Shown here piece after piece: positions 52,231 through 63,749 of a DNA stretch of 64,000 nucleotides. This stretch comes from Knufia peltigerae (taxonomy: Eukaryota; Ascomycota; Eurotiomycetes; Chaetothyriales; Trichomeriaceae): contig JAPDRN010000110.1 in NCBI GenBank assembly GCA_030247855.1, positions 1 to 64,000 of the forward strand, in the 5' to 3' direction. The notes below the pieces were generated by a model, which saw nothing but the letters and a program-made list of their open reading frames with translations, ran no database searches and was not told where the DNA came from. The stretch's first letter is position 1, and every line of letters starts with the position of its first letter. Made by a program: the position numbers and the translations under genes.

Positions 52231-52612
52231 GGCCTGAGTATTAGTATAGGTTTTTGAGTTTCAAAAGCCCCTGCTCCAAATGATTTCCCGGTAGTATCCC
52301 GACTCCCAGAAAAACCGTCAGCGGAAGAACTTTCCCCCGACTTTCTAGGTGCTGTTGCAGTTTTTGCCACGTGTGAAACGTGGAGGACCTGAGCGGAAGG
52401 CATTTTCACTCGACATGAGTACTCCAGAGATCAACCAGTCTGACACAGCCGAGGCACGTCGAGGCTCTGGTAATCGTCACACCTTTTCCATGAAAGCACG
52501 CCGAGATCCGAGGCACCATGCTGTTGATGGCCATCAAAAGATTCCACATATACGCCTTTTGTGAATCGAGTCATCTCCTGACATCAGCCTCGACAAACAT
52601 ACCACCGTCAAA

Positions 52613-54634
52613 ATGCCCAACACCATCCGTGACATCAAAACGGTGGACGCGGACAGCTACCCTTATATCTTCGAACAGAATGTCAGTATCCCTTTGAGGT
52701 CCGGCAGTGTGCTGCGTTGCAACGTGTACCGCCCAAAAGAAGAGGGTCGGTATCCCGTAATAGCAACTTGTGGTCCATATGGAAAAGATGTGCCTTACAA
52801 AAGGTGTGGTGTCCCGATTTCGTCCCTGAATCTGCAGACCTTCTGATCGAACCACAGCTTCCACCCCGCAAGCTTTGCAGAAATCAATCCAGAACACCAG
52901 ACCAATCACTCGGCGTGGGAAACGCCTACGCCAAGTTATTGGACTCGTCACGGCTATGTGGTCGTCCGCGCTGACGAGCCTGGCACGGGCCAATCCCCTG
53001 GCATTCTGAATGTCAAATCTGCGGCGACCGTTGATGCATTCCACACTGTCGTGGAATGGGCCGCCGAGCAACCCTGGTCGTCTGGAAAGGTCGGCTTGAT
53101 GGGAATCAGCTACTATGCTGCGTCGCAGTGGCAAGTCGCCGCCAAACACCCCAAAGGACTCGCCACTTTGGTGCCATACGAGGGGTTTTCCGACTCCTAC
53201 ATGGAGTCAACCCGACACGGTGGCATCCTCAGCAACGAATTCTACAATCGGTGGTACCCACGTCAGGTAGCTTCCAATCAATACGGACTACCCGGCAAAG
53301 CCGCGAGAAATTGGGGGCCTGACACCGTGGAAGGCGACCTCGGCGAGGAAGAATTGAAGGACAACCGAGTCGACGGGCTGGAAGTCATGCGTGCGGCGAA
53401 GTATCGAGACCACCCACTCTTCAAAGCCACCGAAGTCGACCTGGAATCGATCAGTGTACCGGTACTCAGTGTCGGCAATCTCGGCGGGATCTCACTGCAC
53501 CTGCGAGGCAATGTTTTGGGTTACACTCGTGCGAGCTCGGAGTTCAAATACCTTCGTTTCATCGCGGGTCGTCACGACATTCCATTCTACTACCCAGAAG
53601 AGGTCCAAGTCCAACTCAGCTTCCTGGACGCCTTCCTGAAAGGCGATGACCGAGTGGGGTGGTCAGAGAAGGGAAAGGTGGCTCCTGTCAGTCTTCTTCT
53701 CAGGAAGGGTGATGTTGGCTACAATGACCCAGAAAGCGAGAAAGGCTTCAAAAGACGAGAGGAGAGCCAGTGGCCATTGTCAAACACTCAATATACGGAC
53801 TACTTCTTGACCGCCGAACGACGGCTCGTTCCAGAGAAGCCTCAAACGCCGCAGCCTGCCACAGTCGACTACATGGCATATGGCATCGCTCCAGACGCTG
53901 GGTCGGCACCCGGGACTGGTTCCAAGCCACCGCCACCCCCTTCCTCGGAACATAAGCCATCTGGCGCGTCGAGTTTTGGTGATGGAACCGTCGTGTCCTT
54001 TGAAAGTGAGCCATTCAGTACCGAAACGGAAATCACAGGACACATTGTTGCCCACCTGAACGTGTCAGTGGGCAAGGACCCTTCTACCACAAATGTGCCC
54101 GGCGAGATCGATCTGTTCATAACCTTGCGCCACCTGTCGGCAAGTGGAAAAGAGATCAGTTACACCGGGTCTGTCGGTGATCCGGTCCCGATCGCAAAGG
54201 GTTGGTTGCGCGTCAGCCTACGCAAGATCAACCCGGACCATCCTCTTCATCGGCCATGGCTCCCTTACCGGGACTGTTCTTCCGAGAGTGTGCAGCCAGT
54301 CACCGTTGACGAGGTCTATCCCGTTGACGTTGAAGTGTGGCCCACCAATGTCGTGGTGGATGCGGGAGCTCGGTTGGTTCTCGAAGTCAGTTCGTGCGAC
54401 ACCGCCGGTGCAGGGATCTGGGGTCATACGGATCCCGTTGATAGGTTCGTCACTTCCGTACCGTGTGGTCACTGTTGTGTTGTGCCTTCTGCCTTACCTT
54501 GAAGAATTTACTAACCTACAAACTTTTGTAGACCTGCCGATGTTCTCCGAGGCATCAATCGAATTCATTTTGGACCCGACCACCTGAACTATGTGACTCT
54601 CCCCATCATACCTGCTGCCCCGAGCGGCGCCTGA
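52613..54634 (+). CDS. CocE/NonD (peptidase S15 / X-Pro dipeptidyl-peptidase-like) hydrolase, about 626 aa
   Basis: Three exons: 52613-52803, 52858-54444 and 54532-54634. Introns of 54 bp (GTGTGG..CACAG) and 87 bp (GTTCGT..TTGTAG, with a TTACTAAC branch site) join in phase 2, giving PYKSFHPASFAEINPEH and DPVDRPADVLRGINRIHFG, both as expected for the family. The alpha/beta-hydrolase core has RADEPGTGQSPG and the nucleophile Ser148 in GLMGISYYAASQW. The C-terminal jelly-roll (GEIDLFITLRHLSASGKEI, RLVLEVSSCDTAG) is complete and ends LNYVTLPIIP. No signal peptide is seen. The family hydrolyses esters, amides or X-Pro peptides; the substrate is not predictable. Intact, with strong coding bias. Confidence 0.92.
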
Positions 54635-54890
54635 AGGAGATGAGTCTTGGGCAATTGTTCAAATCCTGTAACCCTGGCCCCCTTTCGGGTTGCCTGCCAC
54701 ATGGTCGCACTTTCAAATACACCAAGACCGATCACTGCCACATCGAACTTTTCCATCATTCAACGTTTCGAATTGTATTCTTTGACACTACCACAAAAGT
54801 ACAGTACGGCAAACCGAGATATCAAGTCAAAGGGGAAAAGAACCGTACAAGTCACCAATACGGGCCAAACCAAATGGATTGTAGTCGATT

Positions 54891-54946
54891 GTTTATACCT
54901 TTTATACCTTTTATACCTTTTATACCTTTTATACCTTTTATACCTT
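54891..54946. repeat. 9-bp minisatellite (TTTTATACC), about six units
   Basis: Perfect tandem 9-mers; the apparent FIPFIP or YLLYLL peptides read from them are artefacts. 54947-55904 shows only short frames. Confidence 0.95.
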
Positions 54947-55904
54947 GACATCACCTGTTCCTTTTTCTTTCTTCTTCCTCCTTTCTTTTTTCTTACCAAA
55001 ACCTTTTCCAAAACGTTTATTGGATTTGAATCTACCAATCCCTTCTCTTGATGAACGACACACTACTTTCACGGTGGTTTAACCTGCACAGGGAAACTCG
55101 ACGGGCAACACCACAAATCCCTTGACTGAGTTTATGATCTTTGTCGAGGGCAAGCGATGATCATGATGATGATGGGAAGATGGAAGAGCAAAGGTTGGAA
55201 CTGATTTTGATTTGGGAGATGGGGAGGTTCCAGCGTACGAGGCACACCTGTTCTCCCACCTGTGTGTCTGGGTTTTCTTCCCTCCTGCGATCCCCAAAAA
55301 GAGTGACTCCCACGCCCAAAAGACCCCAAGCGGGGGTGACTACTGATCAAACTCGATGACTGATCAACTTCAATCTGAATAGGGCCTGGTAACCGAAAGT
55401 CGGCGGCGAGCCCAGTAAGGACAGGGCTCTGCTTGCAACTTTGGAGCACTGATATCTGTCTTTCAGACACAACGATTCTACACTTCTGGTCATTCATTCC
55501 TGTTCGTCGGGAACTTTTTCTGAGAGGACGACGTATCCTTTCCCCGACGCAGTTGTCGAGAGAACGATTCGATCATTGCCACGAGAGATATTTTTATCGA
55601 CCTACAGAGCAAGGACTCGAGCGGACAGCGTCAGCATCAGTATGATCCAAGATGTGCCACCTACCATGAACGTTGGCCCACAATGAAATATATGGGCCGG
55701 TCACTGCGTGCGACATCTTTGACGGAAGACCGTCGCCGAGTCCGTTGGGATGGCTCTTGGGCTCGAGAATCACTCGTATCGGACCCTTCATGTCACGTGT
55801 CGAGGTAGCGTTGATGCCGAATTCGATCCAGCGGTGGTCCTAAGCCCTGCGAACATCGAGTCCCAAACCAAAATCACCGAATTCAGAACACCTCCGCGAG
55901 AGAA
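54947..55904. other. Region without a supported gene
   Basis: T-rich sequence to 55040, then mixed sequence with short frames on both strands. Nothing recognised. Confidence 0.4.
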
Positions 55905-56631
55905 AAGACGGTTGGCCACTCATATCGGGCGGGTTGTCGACGATTAGTCAGTCTGTTGCGTCTGACAGACAGTTGACACAATCAACAAAGGTGTCAGTAT
56001 TCAGCCTTTTGGCCACCAAAGTATGCGTTTTATACGGGAATGTGGGTGGTGCTTCGACCCCGGCAACTGAATGCGTGCCGCAGACTGCGACTCATTTTGT
56101 CACCGGCTCAGCGAATATGTCCCCTCCTTTCGACCAAGGCTTGCATTTTTGTTCCTGCTGCAACCAAAATCTCGGCCGCAAAAACCGCAGATCCTCAGGC
56201 ATGGCCCCCACCCCCACCTGTCAAAAGGGATGGAATGTCGCTTCCCTCCGGACTTTTCCGACCTCTGTAGGTTTCCTTCTTCTCTCTCCGCGCTCCATCT
56301 ATCAAAAATCCTGCAAATTTGCATGACCCTACATCCCGCCTCGAATACGTCAGATGACAACGCAAAGGAGGCTGCATCATCCCCCATCCTCGATGACGAA
56401 GATACCGCTTCGCCATGGCCACCGATCGTACGCCGACTGCGTTCAATTGGGCCTTTGCGTGAAAAGAGGCAAGCAAACTTCACCCATCTGGGGCGTCAGC
56501 GGCGTAGGTGACTGGATTTCTTTGTACAGGGGAGACTGACTTGTCAGACCCTTGAACCTCCGAGTCCTTAGCACCCACCGGGGCCCGTCTCAACCATCTC
56601 GTATCCGGCCGACCACTCACCATCTCCATCG
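55905..56631 (+). repeat. Repeat E, copy 2
   Basis: Colinear with 48846-49338 but about 230 bp longer, the extra sequence lying around 56200-56500. Confidence 0.75.
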
Positions 56632-57239
56632 AGGTCGAAGACAAACCTCACGGGTCAGAACTTCGCATCCACGATCCTGAACCTCCAGTTGTCAAGAATG
56701 CGTCGTCGGGGGACCAGGTTTCGCCCGGCATGCACCAATATGTGTCGGCGATGATCGACGATGACATCGACATGTCCGGACCTCAATCGGGCGGTCGTAA
56801 CAGATGGAAAATGCCGAAAACTTCCCGCAGCCCCATAAAAACGGACGATGTCCCCGAGAGAGCAAAGTTTTACTCCAGTCATTCAGCCAACAAGTAACAA
56901 GGGGAAATACGCACCGATGGCAAAAACTCCTACCGAAGATGGTACACCTGGAAGAAGGTCGACTTGTCATTCTTTTTGAATCTTTTTGGCACCCGCCTCT
57001 CACTAGCATTCTCCAACACGATATCAAGTGTCGTTTCACATCAGCACGCGCCAGCCTCCTCCAACATCACAAGGCCCCGATATGGGCGAAAGACGGCGGT
57101 GCTGCTGCGGGCGTATGACAAATGGATCCAAATCCAGTCTGCTGTATCAGACCTCTCAAGATCTTGACATTGACACAGTCAGCAATCCACCACCACCAAG
57201 ATACAACGTGTTGTGTGGTGTTCTTGTGCGACCCTATTC
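56632..57239. other. Region without a supported gene
   Basis: Short overlapping frames only. Confidence 0.35.
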
Positions 57240-58990
57240 TCGCTGAATTCTCATTTGGCACTTTATGCCCGAGAAAGCAGACTATAACCGATAAAACACA
57301 CAAAAACACCTGGATCTTGTTGTGTCGCGGCCAGAATTCCGGGAAACTTCCAGAGATAAAAGTTTCGACCGTGAGCCATCTCAGTATCAACTAGTATCTT
57401 TGTTTTCAGTACCGGTTGACTCGATATTCCTGATTGCACAGAAAAAGTCGGCAAATTGCCACTTAGCTCCTTGTGACCGAGAAACACAAAAACACCTGGA
57501 ATATCTTTCACTGTACTTGAGATTGCGAGGGAGTTTCAAGAAACAGAGTTGGTACGTGTTGCTGTCATTCCATCGACTCATATTCTTGGTTTTCTGCATT
57601 CGTCGACTCGGAGTTGTCGATTGAACGGCCGAAGTTGTTAAATCACCGAGTCCGAATCCCAATCTCCGCCTACTGATTTACGACCGAAGAGTTGTAAAAA
57701 CACTTGGACCTTGTTGTGTCGCGGCTGAAACTTGGTGAAATTTTCAGAGATATAAGTCTCTATCAGAGCCACCTCGATGCTCTATTCATATTTCTGTTTT
57801 TCTGTATTTACTGACTCGATATTGCTGATGGAAATGCGGAAATGCGGACTCGCTGAATTCTTCGCCTCGAGGTGTGCTCATGACCGAGAAACACCGAAAA
57901 AAGCACCAAAACCGTCTGCATTGCAACATCTTCAATTTCAAAATGTTGGAAACTCTCGGAATATAGTAGTCGGTCATGGAACCCTGTCCGTATCCGGTTT
58001 CCCACACTGCAAGACCGATGTTGTCCACGAAACTGATGAAAATGATGAAGATGTCGGCTTCGCTGAATTCATTGCCACGTGGCTGTGCTGATCGCCGAGA
58101 ACCACGGAAAATCATCAAACAGGCTTACATTGAGTTCAGCTGCTCCTGCTTTTTGAATCGTCGAAAGTTTTCAGAGTATAGTATCAGGTGATCCAATGTT
58201 CTTTCCCTGACCGGTCGACCCAAATTGTCGACGAAATTGAGGAAAATGCGTCCTTCGCTGAATTCCTCGCTCCGTGGAAACGCTTGCGACCGAGAAACAC
58301 AGAAAAGCATGATAAACCGTCTGGACTCGTTGGTCTGATGTTCAAATTCTCGGAAATTCCAGAATGAAAAGCTCGATCAATGATCCATCTCTCAATTTTC
58401 TCTTCTACATAGATCGGCAGAAGGGGTTGACAGAATTGTCGAAAATTGCCGATTTCACCGATTTTCGGTGTCGCGCGACTGCCTATGGCCGAGAAGACAC
58501 CAAATCAACTGAATCGCGATACAACGCTGCTCAAATTCTCAGATGTTCTCAGTATACAGACTCCGGGCGTGAAGCTATATGTCAGTCTGCTTGCACTTCT
58601 GCCTTCTCTACTGGTTGATTCGATATCGATGATCAACATCGGAAAATGCGGACTTTGCCAAGTCCGACTTCCTACTTTATGGCCGAAACAGAAGAAACCG
58701 TCTGGATTGCGCTGTCGCCGCTGCTCAAATTCTCGGGGAGGGGGGAGGGGGGGCAGTTTAAGGAATATGAACCGAGTGTATCAAGTCATCATTGCGCAAC
58801 TTGGAATCTTTGCTTCCTGTCCCGAACAATGAGATTTTTTAAATTGAACGTCGGAATTCTCGGGTTCGCCGAATTCGAGCCACGGGGATACTTTATGACC
58901 GAAAAACGCAGGGAGTCAACAGGATCTCGCTGCGGTGTTGTTCAAATCCTCGGATATTTCCAACATACAGCTTTCGGGCAGAAGCCCATC
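57240..58990 (+). repeat. Nine-unit tandem array, period about 204 bp
   Basis: A GACCGAGAAACAC-like word recurs at 57267, 57475, 57682, 57882, 58093, 58289, 58487, 58681 and 58897 (spacings 208, 207, 200, 211, 196, 198, 194, 216). Each unit also carries, in order, GAAAATGCGGA or similar, often GCTGAATTC 15-25 bp before that word, ACCGTCTGGA-like sequence after it, and TCAAATTCTCGGAA with TTCCAG or similar. The units are strongly diverged and hold no shared open frame. The array ends about 65 bp before the ankyrin gene. Confidence 0.8.
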
Positions 58991-59055
58991 TGACACATCT
59001 CTCTACCTTCTCTCAACCATGTGTCCCGCCACAAGCCCATAACGGTACCCGAATC

Positions 59056-59511
59056 ATGTCTGATGACCATCCACGATATGCCGCCGACGCCGCCGCAGAG
59101 GAGCGAACTGATGAACTCGCTCGACTTCTGACACGCCGCCCTTCCTCCCGCAATGAATTGAAGGGACTGGCCTTTCTCGCATCCGAGTCCAAATCCGTAC
59201 CGATTCTTCAGGTCCTCCTCGACAACGGTTGGGACATCAATACCCCAGAGGCCTACTGTGATCCACCGTCTCTAGCGTGAGTATATACAGAGAGAAAGAC
59301 GGAGGGCCCCGTGCTGAACCATTTTAGGCGCGCCATCGAGTCCGGTGCCGACGAAGACATCGTCCGATGGTTTCTCAACCACGACGCGGATCCCAGCGTG
59401 TTCGCCACAAGGTACAAAGTGACGCCGCTCTCTCGTGCCGTCCAATACGCGGCTCTGAAAATCGTCGAGCTTCTTCTGGACCGGGGTGGCTTCGGATGCC
59501 TCGGCATGTAA
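59056..59511 (+). CDS. Ankyrin-repeat protein, short (134 aa), probably truncated
   Basis: Two exons, 59056-59276 and 59328-59511, with a 51-bp intron (GTGAGT..TTTTAG), phase 2. The product reads as two to three ankyrin-type units: SVPILQVLLDNGWDINTPEAY, then LARAIESGADEDIVRWFLNHDADPSV and TPLSRAVQYAALKIVELLLDRGG. It stops at GCLGM, whereas a second frame (59486-59707, SACKDSTWDSIFETCLEAKSG...) continues protein-like sequence, so a frameshift or an unrecognised intron may hide a longer protein. Sequence from about 59640 belongs to a transposase relic, which may have cut the gene. Confidence 0.65.
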
Positions 59512-59639
59512 AGACTCAACTTGGGACTCGATCTTTGAAACATGTCTCGAGGCCAAGTCGGGCAAGTTTGTTTACGAGTGCATCTTCGAAGCTTATCGCG
59601 CTTGGAGAGACGAAATTTGGTCGGCCTTTATTGACGGTG

Positions 59640-60780
59640 AGTACTCCTTCCCCTTTTTCAACAGGTCTTGGAGTGCTATCAAAATGTTTGTCGAACCAAT
59701 GAGTTGACGTTACAGAGAATCTTCATCACGGATGCGGCTCCCATCCTGGCCAGCGGCATAAAACAGGTCCTCCCTGGTACTGCTTACCTTCTCTGTCCAT
59801 GGCATATCGAAAACAATCTTGGAGGCCCGTCAGTACAGGACCAAGTCGTCTTGTTTTCACAAATGAACAACGCAGTGAGGCTCTATAAAGAGAAAACGAC
59901 CAGCTCTCGGAGTTCCCAGGCAAATGGTGCTCCTGCATTCGCGCGAATGAGGAGAGTCTCGCCAAGCGACGATGGCACCAACTCATCAATCCTTACGCGG
60001 CGGAGGGTCTAATTGTTCAATATCTCATGGGAGCGTGGTGGCTTCAACGACAATGATATGGACTTGTTTTACCGACAGATGTAGAAATTTTGGCAACGTC
60101 ACAACCTCACCTCTCGAGGGCATGCATTGGACGCTGAGATCATCTCCATCTCACGTTCGGGGAGACCTCAACCTGGTTATCCGTCAACTATGGGATCTCG
60201 AACGAGATACGAGCGCTGAGATTCTCGCCGGGTTGGAGCCTCCGCGGACTTTCGAATGCCTCAATTTAGCGGGCATCTTTTTGTCCATGTGACTGGCCAT
60301 GTTACTCTCTATCCGATGCAACAAATCGTCGAGACATGCAGTGTCGCAAAGATTGATATAGCAGCGACGCGACGCCGGGCACCTTAAAACAGCCTCAATC
60401 AAGTTCCAAAGGAGAAATCCTCAGAAAGATTCGTGAGATAATGAGGGTTTACCTTGCCCGCATCTCATTCTCGACCGTCTCATCTCAATTGAGTTGCCAG
60501 GATCACAATGGATGATTTCGGCCTTCACCGGCGAATTGAGCGCCTTCGAATCCCTCAGTACAGATATCATGACGTTTGCTGAGCATCCGATCGTCATTCG
60601 TCGCCCTGTGAACGATATGAGCCAAATGACGAATTTGTCGACACACATGTCGAGGGAGTGCGGGAGGGTAAATAACCAATCTGACATTGAAATCAACCAC
60701 CTCAACAACCCCAAGGACCGAAGACGACTACTAGAGCCACGGAGGTCGCCGAGGACGAGGAGGACGCGGAGATAACCATC
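59640..60780 (+). mobile_element. Mutator-like (MULE) transposase relic
   Basis: Across + frames: RIFITDAAPILASGIKQVLPGTAYLLCPWHIENNL (the ITD.A.....PG..HLLC.WHI.KN motif); NFGNVTTSPLEGMHWTLRSS...RGDLNLVIRQL (TTS..EG.H..LK block); and near 60450 GLPCPHLILDRLIS, the GLPC.H zinc-knuckle part. Stops occur between blocks. No terminal inverted repeats were identified. Confidence 0.85.
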
Positions 60781-63144
60781 AAGATTGACCATCCCAGGGA
60801 CCTCTCATAGCATTGATACTGCGTTGGTCATCTTATGCCTGTGTAAGTTCTTCTTGATGGGAAAGCTAAGTCCGTGTTCGACGCTACATGCATGGTTTTG
60901 CTTTCGTTCTCTGGCTCCCTGTCGCTGGTCATGCCTGGTGTGCGTCTGGTCTCCTACGCTTGTACCGTCGTCGCTGCTACCCCTGAGGAGATGATGTAGA
61001 CCTGTCGGGTCAGCTCAGACCTGCATGGGTCAATGGTGTGTGCTCAGCCATGTCGTAGTCCGGCTGACCGGGAGATCTTGTCACACTAAATACGCTCTTT
61101 GGGTGGTGAGAACTTTCACGCAATGCGGGCTCGATCGGGCATACCGTCAGTCGGTCGTATGGTTCCGATGACTTGCTCAGGAAATCTGGACCTCCTCAAA
61201 ACTCCGTCGACGCAGTCGTAGAACTCCATACGGGATGAATCGGACCAGGCAAACGATGCAATGGGTCCATCGACGCTCCGATTCAGCCTGGACGAGGTTG
61301 AAGTGACATATTGTTCCACAGCACGAACCTTACTATCGACACGGTACTGTACTCGTACTGCTTGTCAAGCCACAAAAAGAAGGCCCTGTCCTTGAATGAG
61401 TGTTTTCGGCAGGCGTCAGGAGTCAGGCACCAGTCAATTCCCCTGCAGAGGAGAGTATCAAGCGTGGGGTATGTTTCCAGCACGAACTGCTGTACGGTAA
61501 ATCTGGTCGAGTTCAACACGAGAATCCATCGAGCTGGCGAGATCGGCCGCTGCTCTGGCTGATGGTGACTCCGTGATGCTCATTCCACCAGGCTTGTCCA
61601 AAGATGTTGGGGCACCAAACGCGGACAACATGTTTTGCTGTGAAGCAGTGCATCATAGATGTGGCTGAAGCATCTCCTGTTCCACTGTCAGTAATTCAGA
61701 ACACTCCCGTCAACCTCGGCCACGGATGGCACCACCTGGCTGTCAATCGTTGCCGTGAACGTCGATGGTTTGGGGACTCGGCAGACTTTTGGATGACAAC
61801 ATCACGGAGAGGTACCGAATCTTCCTGCTAAAGCAAGTACCCATACCCTAATGAAATCCTTGAGGACGATCTGGCGCTTGCTGTCCAGTACATACTCGTC
61901 AAGTGCTTGTGCGAAGTATGTGTCTGACTTTTACTCATTCTTTCATTGGGTCTTCGGCGACCGTCATCGGGTTTGCCACTCGCCCAGGCATCTGCCAGGA
62001 TCATGTTCACCAACTTCGCAGTACACACTCCACCATTTTCATCTCTTCGCAGTCCGACACATTTAGACTACTGCAGGAGCCTGGCCAAGGCGGTCTTGGA
62101 AAGACTCATTCTAGTCGGCATAATAAAGGACGGTCGCAGGATGGTTGGAGGCTACCAGTAACAATGACAAGGAATTGGACGACGATGACGATGACGATGA
62201 CTAGGGACGTCGAGACCGCCGTGTAGTGTCATGTTCACAGCGCCCAGAGAAGTTTTGCGTGTCGTCGATGCCGATACACCGAGTCTGTTCGGTGGAAACG
62301 AAGCCGACCATGAAGAAGCCGGGGACCAAGAGGATGAGAAAGCGAGTCACGACTGGCGATCCTGGTGTGAGTCGGTCGTCGGTCGAGTGCGCGAGCGACC
62401 CGGAACGAGTCAATGAAATATGGGGACAAACCATCAGCACCCGTGCGCTGCGAAGCGAAGTTCGGAGACGCATGGACGACTTATGTCAGGGTGCACAGTC
62501 TTGATTATACGAGTCGTGACCAATTTATAGACGTTGTTTCTTGAAACGAGTCAAGATGAGTCGATTTTCAACAATTTTGCAAGTCCAATTTATTGTGGAT
62601 TCCAGATCGACTGTTGAGACGGCCGCGGAGTGTTGTTCTCTGCCCCAACAACCTTCTTCTCCATATCTGTCAAAAAGGGATCAAGGAGCATTTCAACCTC
62701 TCCAGCCACCGTGGGTATATAGCTGGACATCCTCCCTGACCCTGTTCAGGTCCAACAGAGACTCATTCGCCCTTCGTCTTTTGACAATACTAGTGACGAA
62801 ACCTGGGAGACTGAAGGGATTGATTTGGTTTTGCTGCCATGCAATTGGCAGCCCACCCACGAGTATCTGGTGCAACATTCCGGCGAGCCCGGCAAAGCCG
62901 AGCAGGAAGATCACTCAATCCATCGCCTTTTCTCGGCACAATCGCTGGGATTCCGTCAGAAGCATTCGACGAGACATCCTGGCTGGCGTGACTGTGATGG
63001 TAGATCGGTAATCCTTCTCAGGGGCTGTCTATTCGGCCGCAAAAGACATCCTGGCCGGCTGCCCTCATCCTCAATTTGTGCCCGCCCGACACTGGCAAGT
63101 GCCTAATCCTCAATATCTACTCGCGATATGAGCCAGAAAGGTTC
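60781..63144. other. Long region without a supported gene
   Basis: Only short or overlapping frames, for example a minus-strand frame 61283-61519 and + frames at 62541-63106. A (GAC/GAT)n run lies near 62170-62205. None recognised. Confidence 0.35.
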
Positions 63145-63203
63145 CGGGGGCCTTTAATTAGGACTCAAAAGCCCACCCCTAGAGCTCGATGTTGTATTTT
63201 GGT
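63145..63203 (+). repeat. Repeat C, copy 2
   Basis: GGGGGCCTTTAATTAGGACT to GATGTTGTATTTTGGT, matching 26371-26428. Confidence 0.8.
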
Positions 63204-63221
63204 TATATGGTTATTTTCTTG

Positions 63222-63602
63222 TCAATGGTGCACCAGTTGAGCAGAAAACTCTTCACTCGGCTCGACGAGGCCAAGCACGCCGACGGCGTGAGGTTTGCCG
63301 TCTCTTTCGGCGTTAGGAAACACTCCCTCTCCCAAGGCAAACAAACGAAAGGTTCGAGGGTTCGGGGGTCCAGATCCAACAGCAGCTTCACGCAAAGTCG
63401 GACAATGTTTACTGTACAATTGCAGTATCAAATCCAGGAACGCCTCGAATTCTGCGGCTGACAGGTCGTCGGGACTCACACATCCGACACGGTCTGCGAC
63501 AAGCTTCGCCGTTCTCAAGGAATCATCTTGACCGACTTGGTCGAGTAACGAGACAGAGCGCCCAAAAGCGCAGTGACATCCGCAAGCAAATGGCCCAGCC
63601 AC
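63222..63602 (-). CDS. Possible small protein or exon, 126 aa
   Basis: An open frame beginning MAGPFACGCHCAFGRSVSLLDQ and containing SAAEFEAFLDLILQLYSKHCPTL, which looks helical. No family was recognised, and + frames overlap it. It may be an exon of a gene on the minus strand or a chance frame. Confidence 0.25.
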   Translation of the reverse strand: MAGPFACGCHCAFGRSVSLLDQVGQDDSLRTAKLVADRVGCVSPDDLSAAEFEAFLDLILQLYSKHCPTLREAAVGSGPPNPRTFRLFALGEGVFPNAERDGKPHAVGVLGLVEPSEEFSAQLVHH

Positions 63603-63749
63603 TCACCTAACAGGATCTTCACGGTTGGTCACAATGACGACACGGAACCGAGCATTGTCTGAACACTTGACATGAACGTGTGTGGCACTTGGCAAAGGCT
63701 ATATCTGACATTGACATCTGTTGTGTCTTGTCACTCCCGACCTAGCTTA

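Noticed and set aside
54895..55038. FIPFIP, YLLYLL and KRYKRY repeat peptides
   Set aside because: They are six-frame readings of a 9-bp noncoding minisatellite.
57240..58990. CRISPR-like array
   Set aside because: Units of about 204 bp are diverged throughout, with no short identical repeats and unique spacers; the organism is a fungus.
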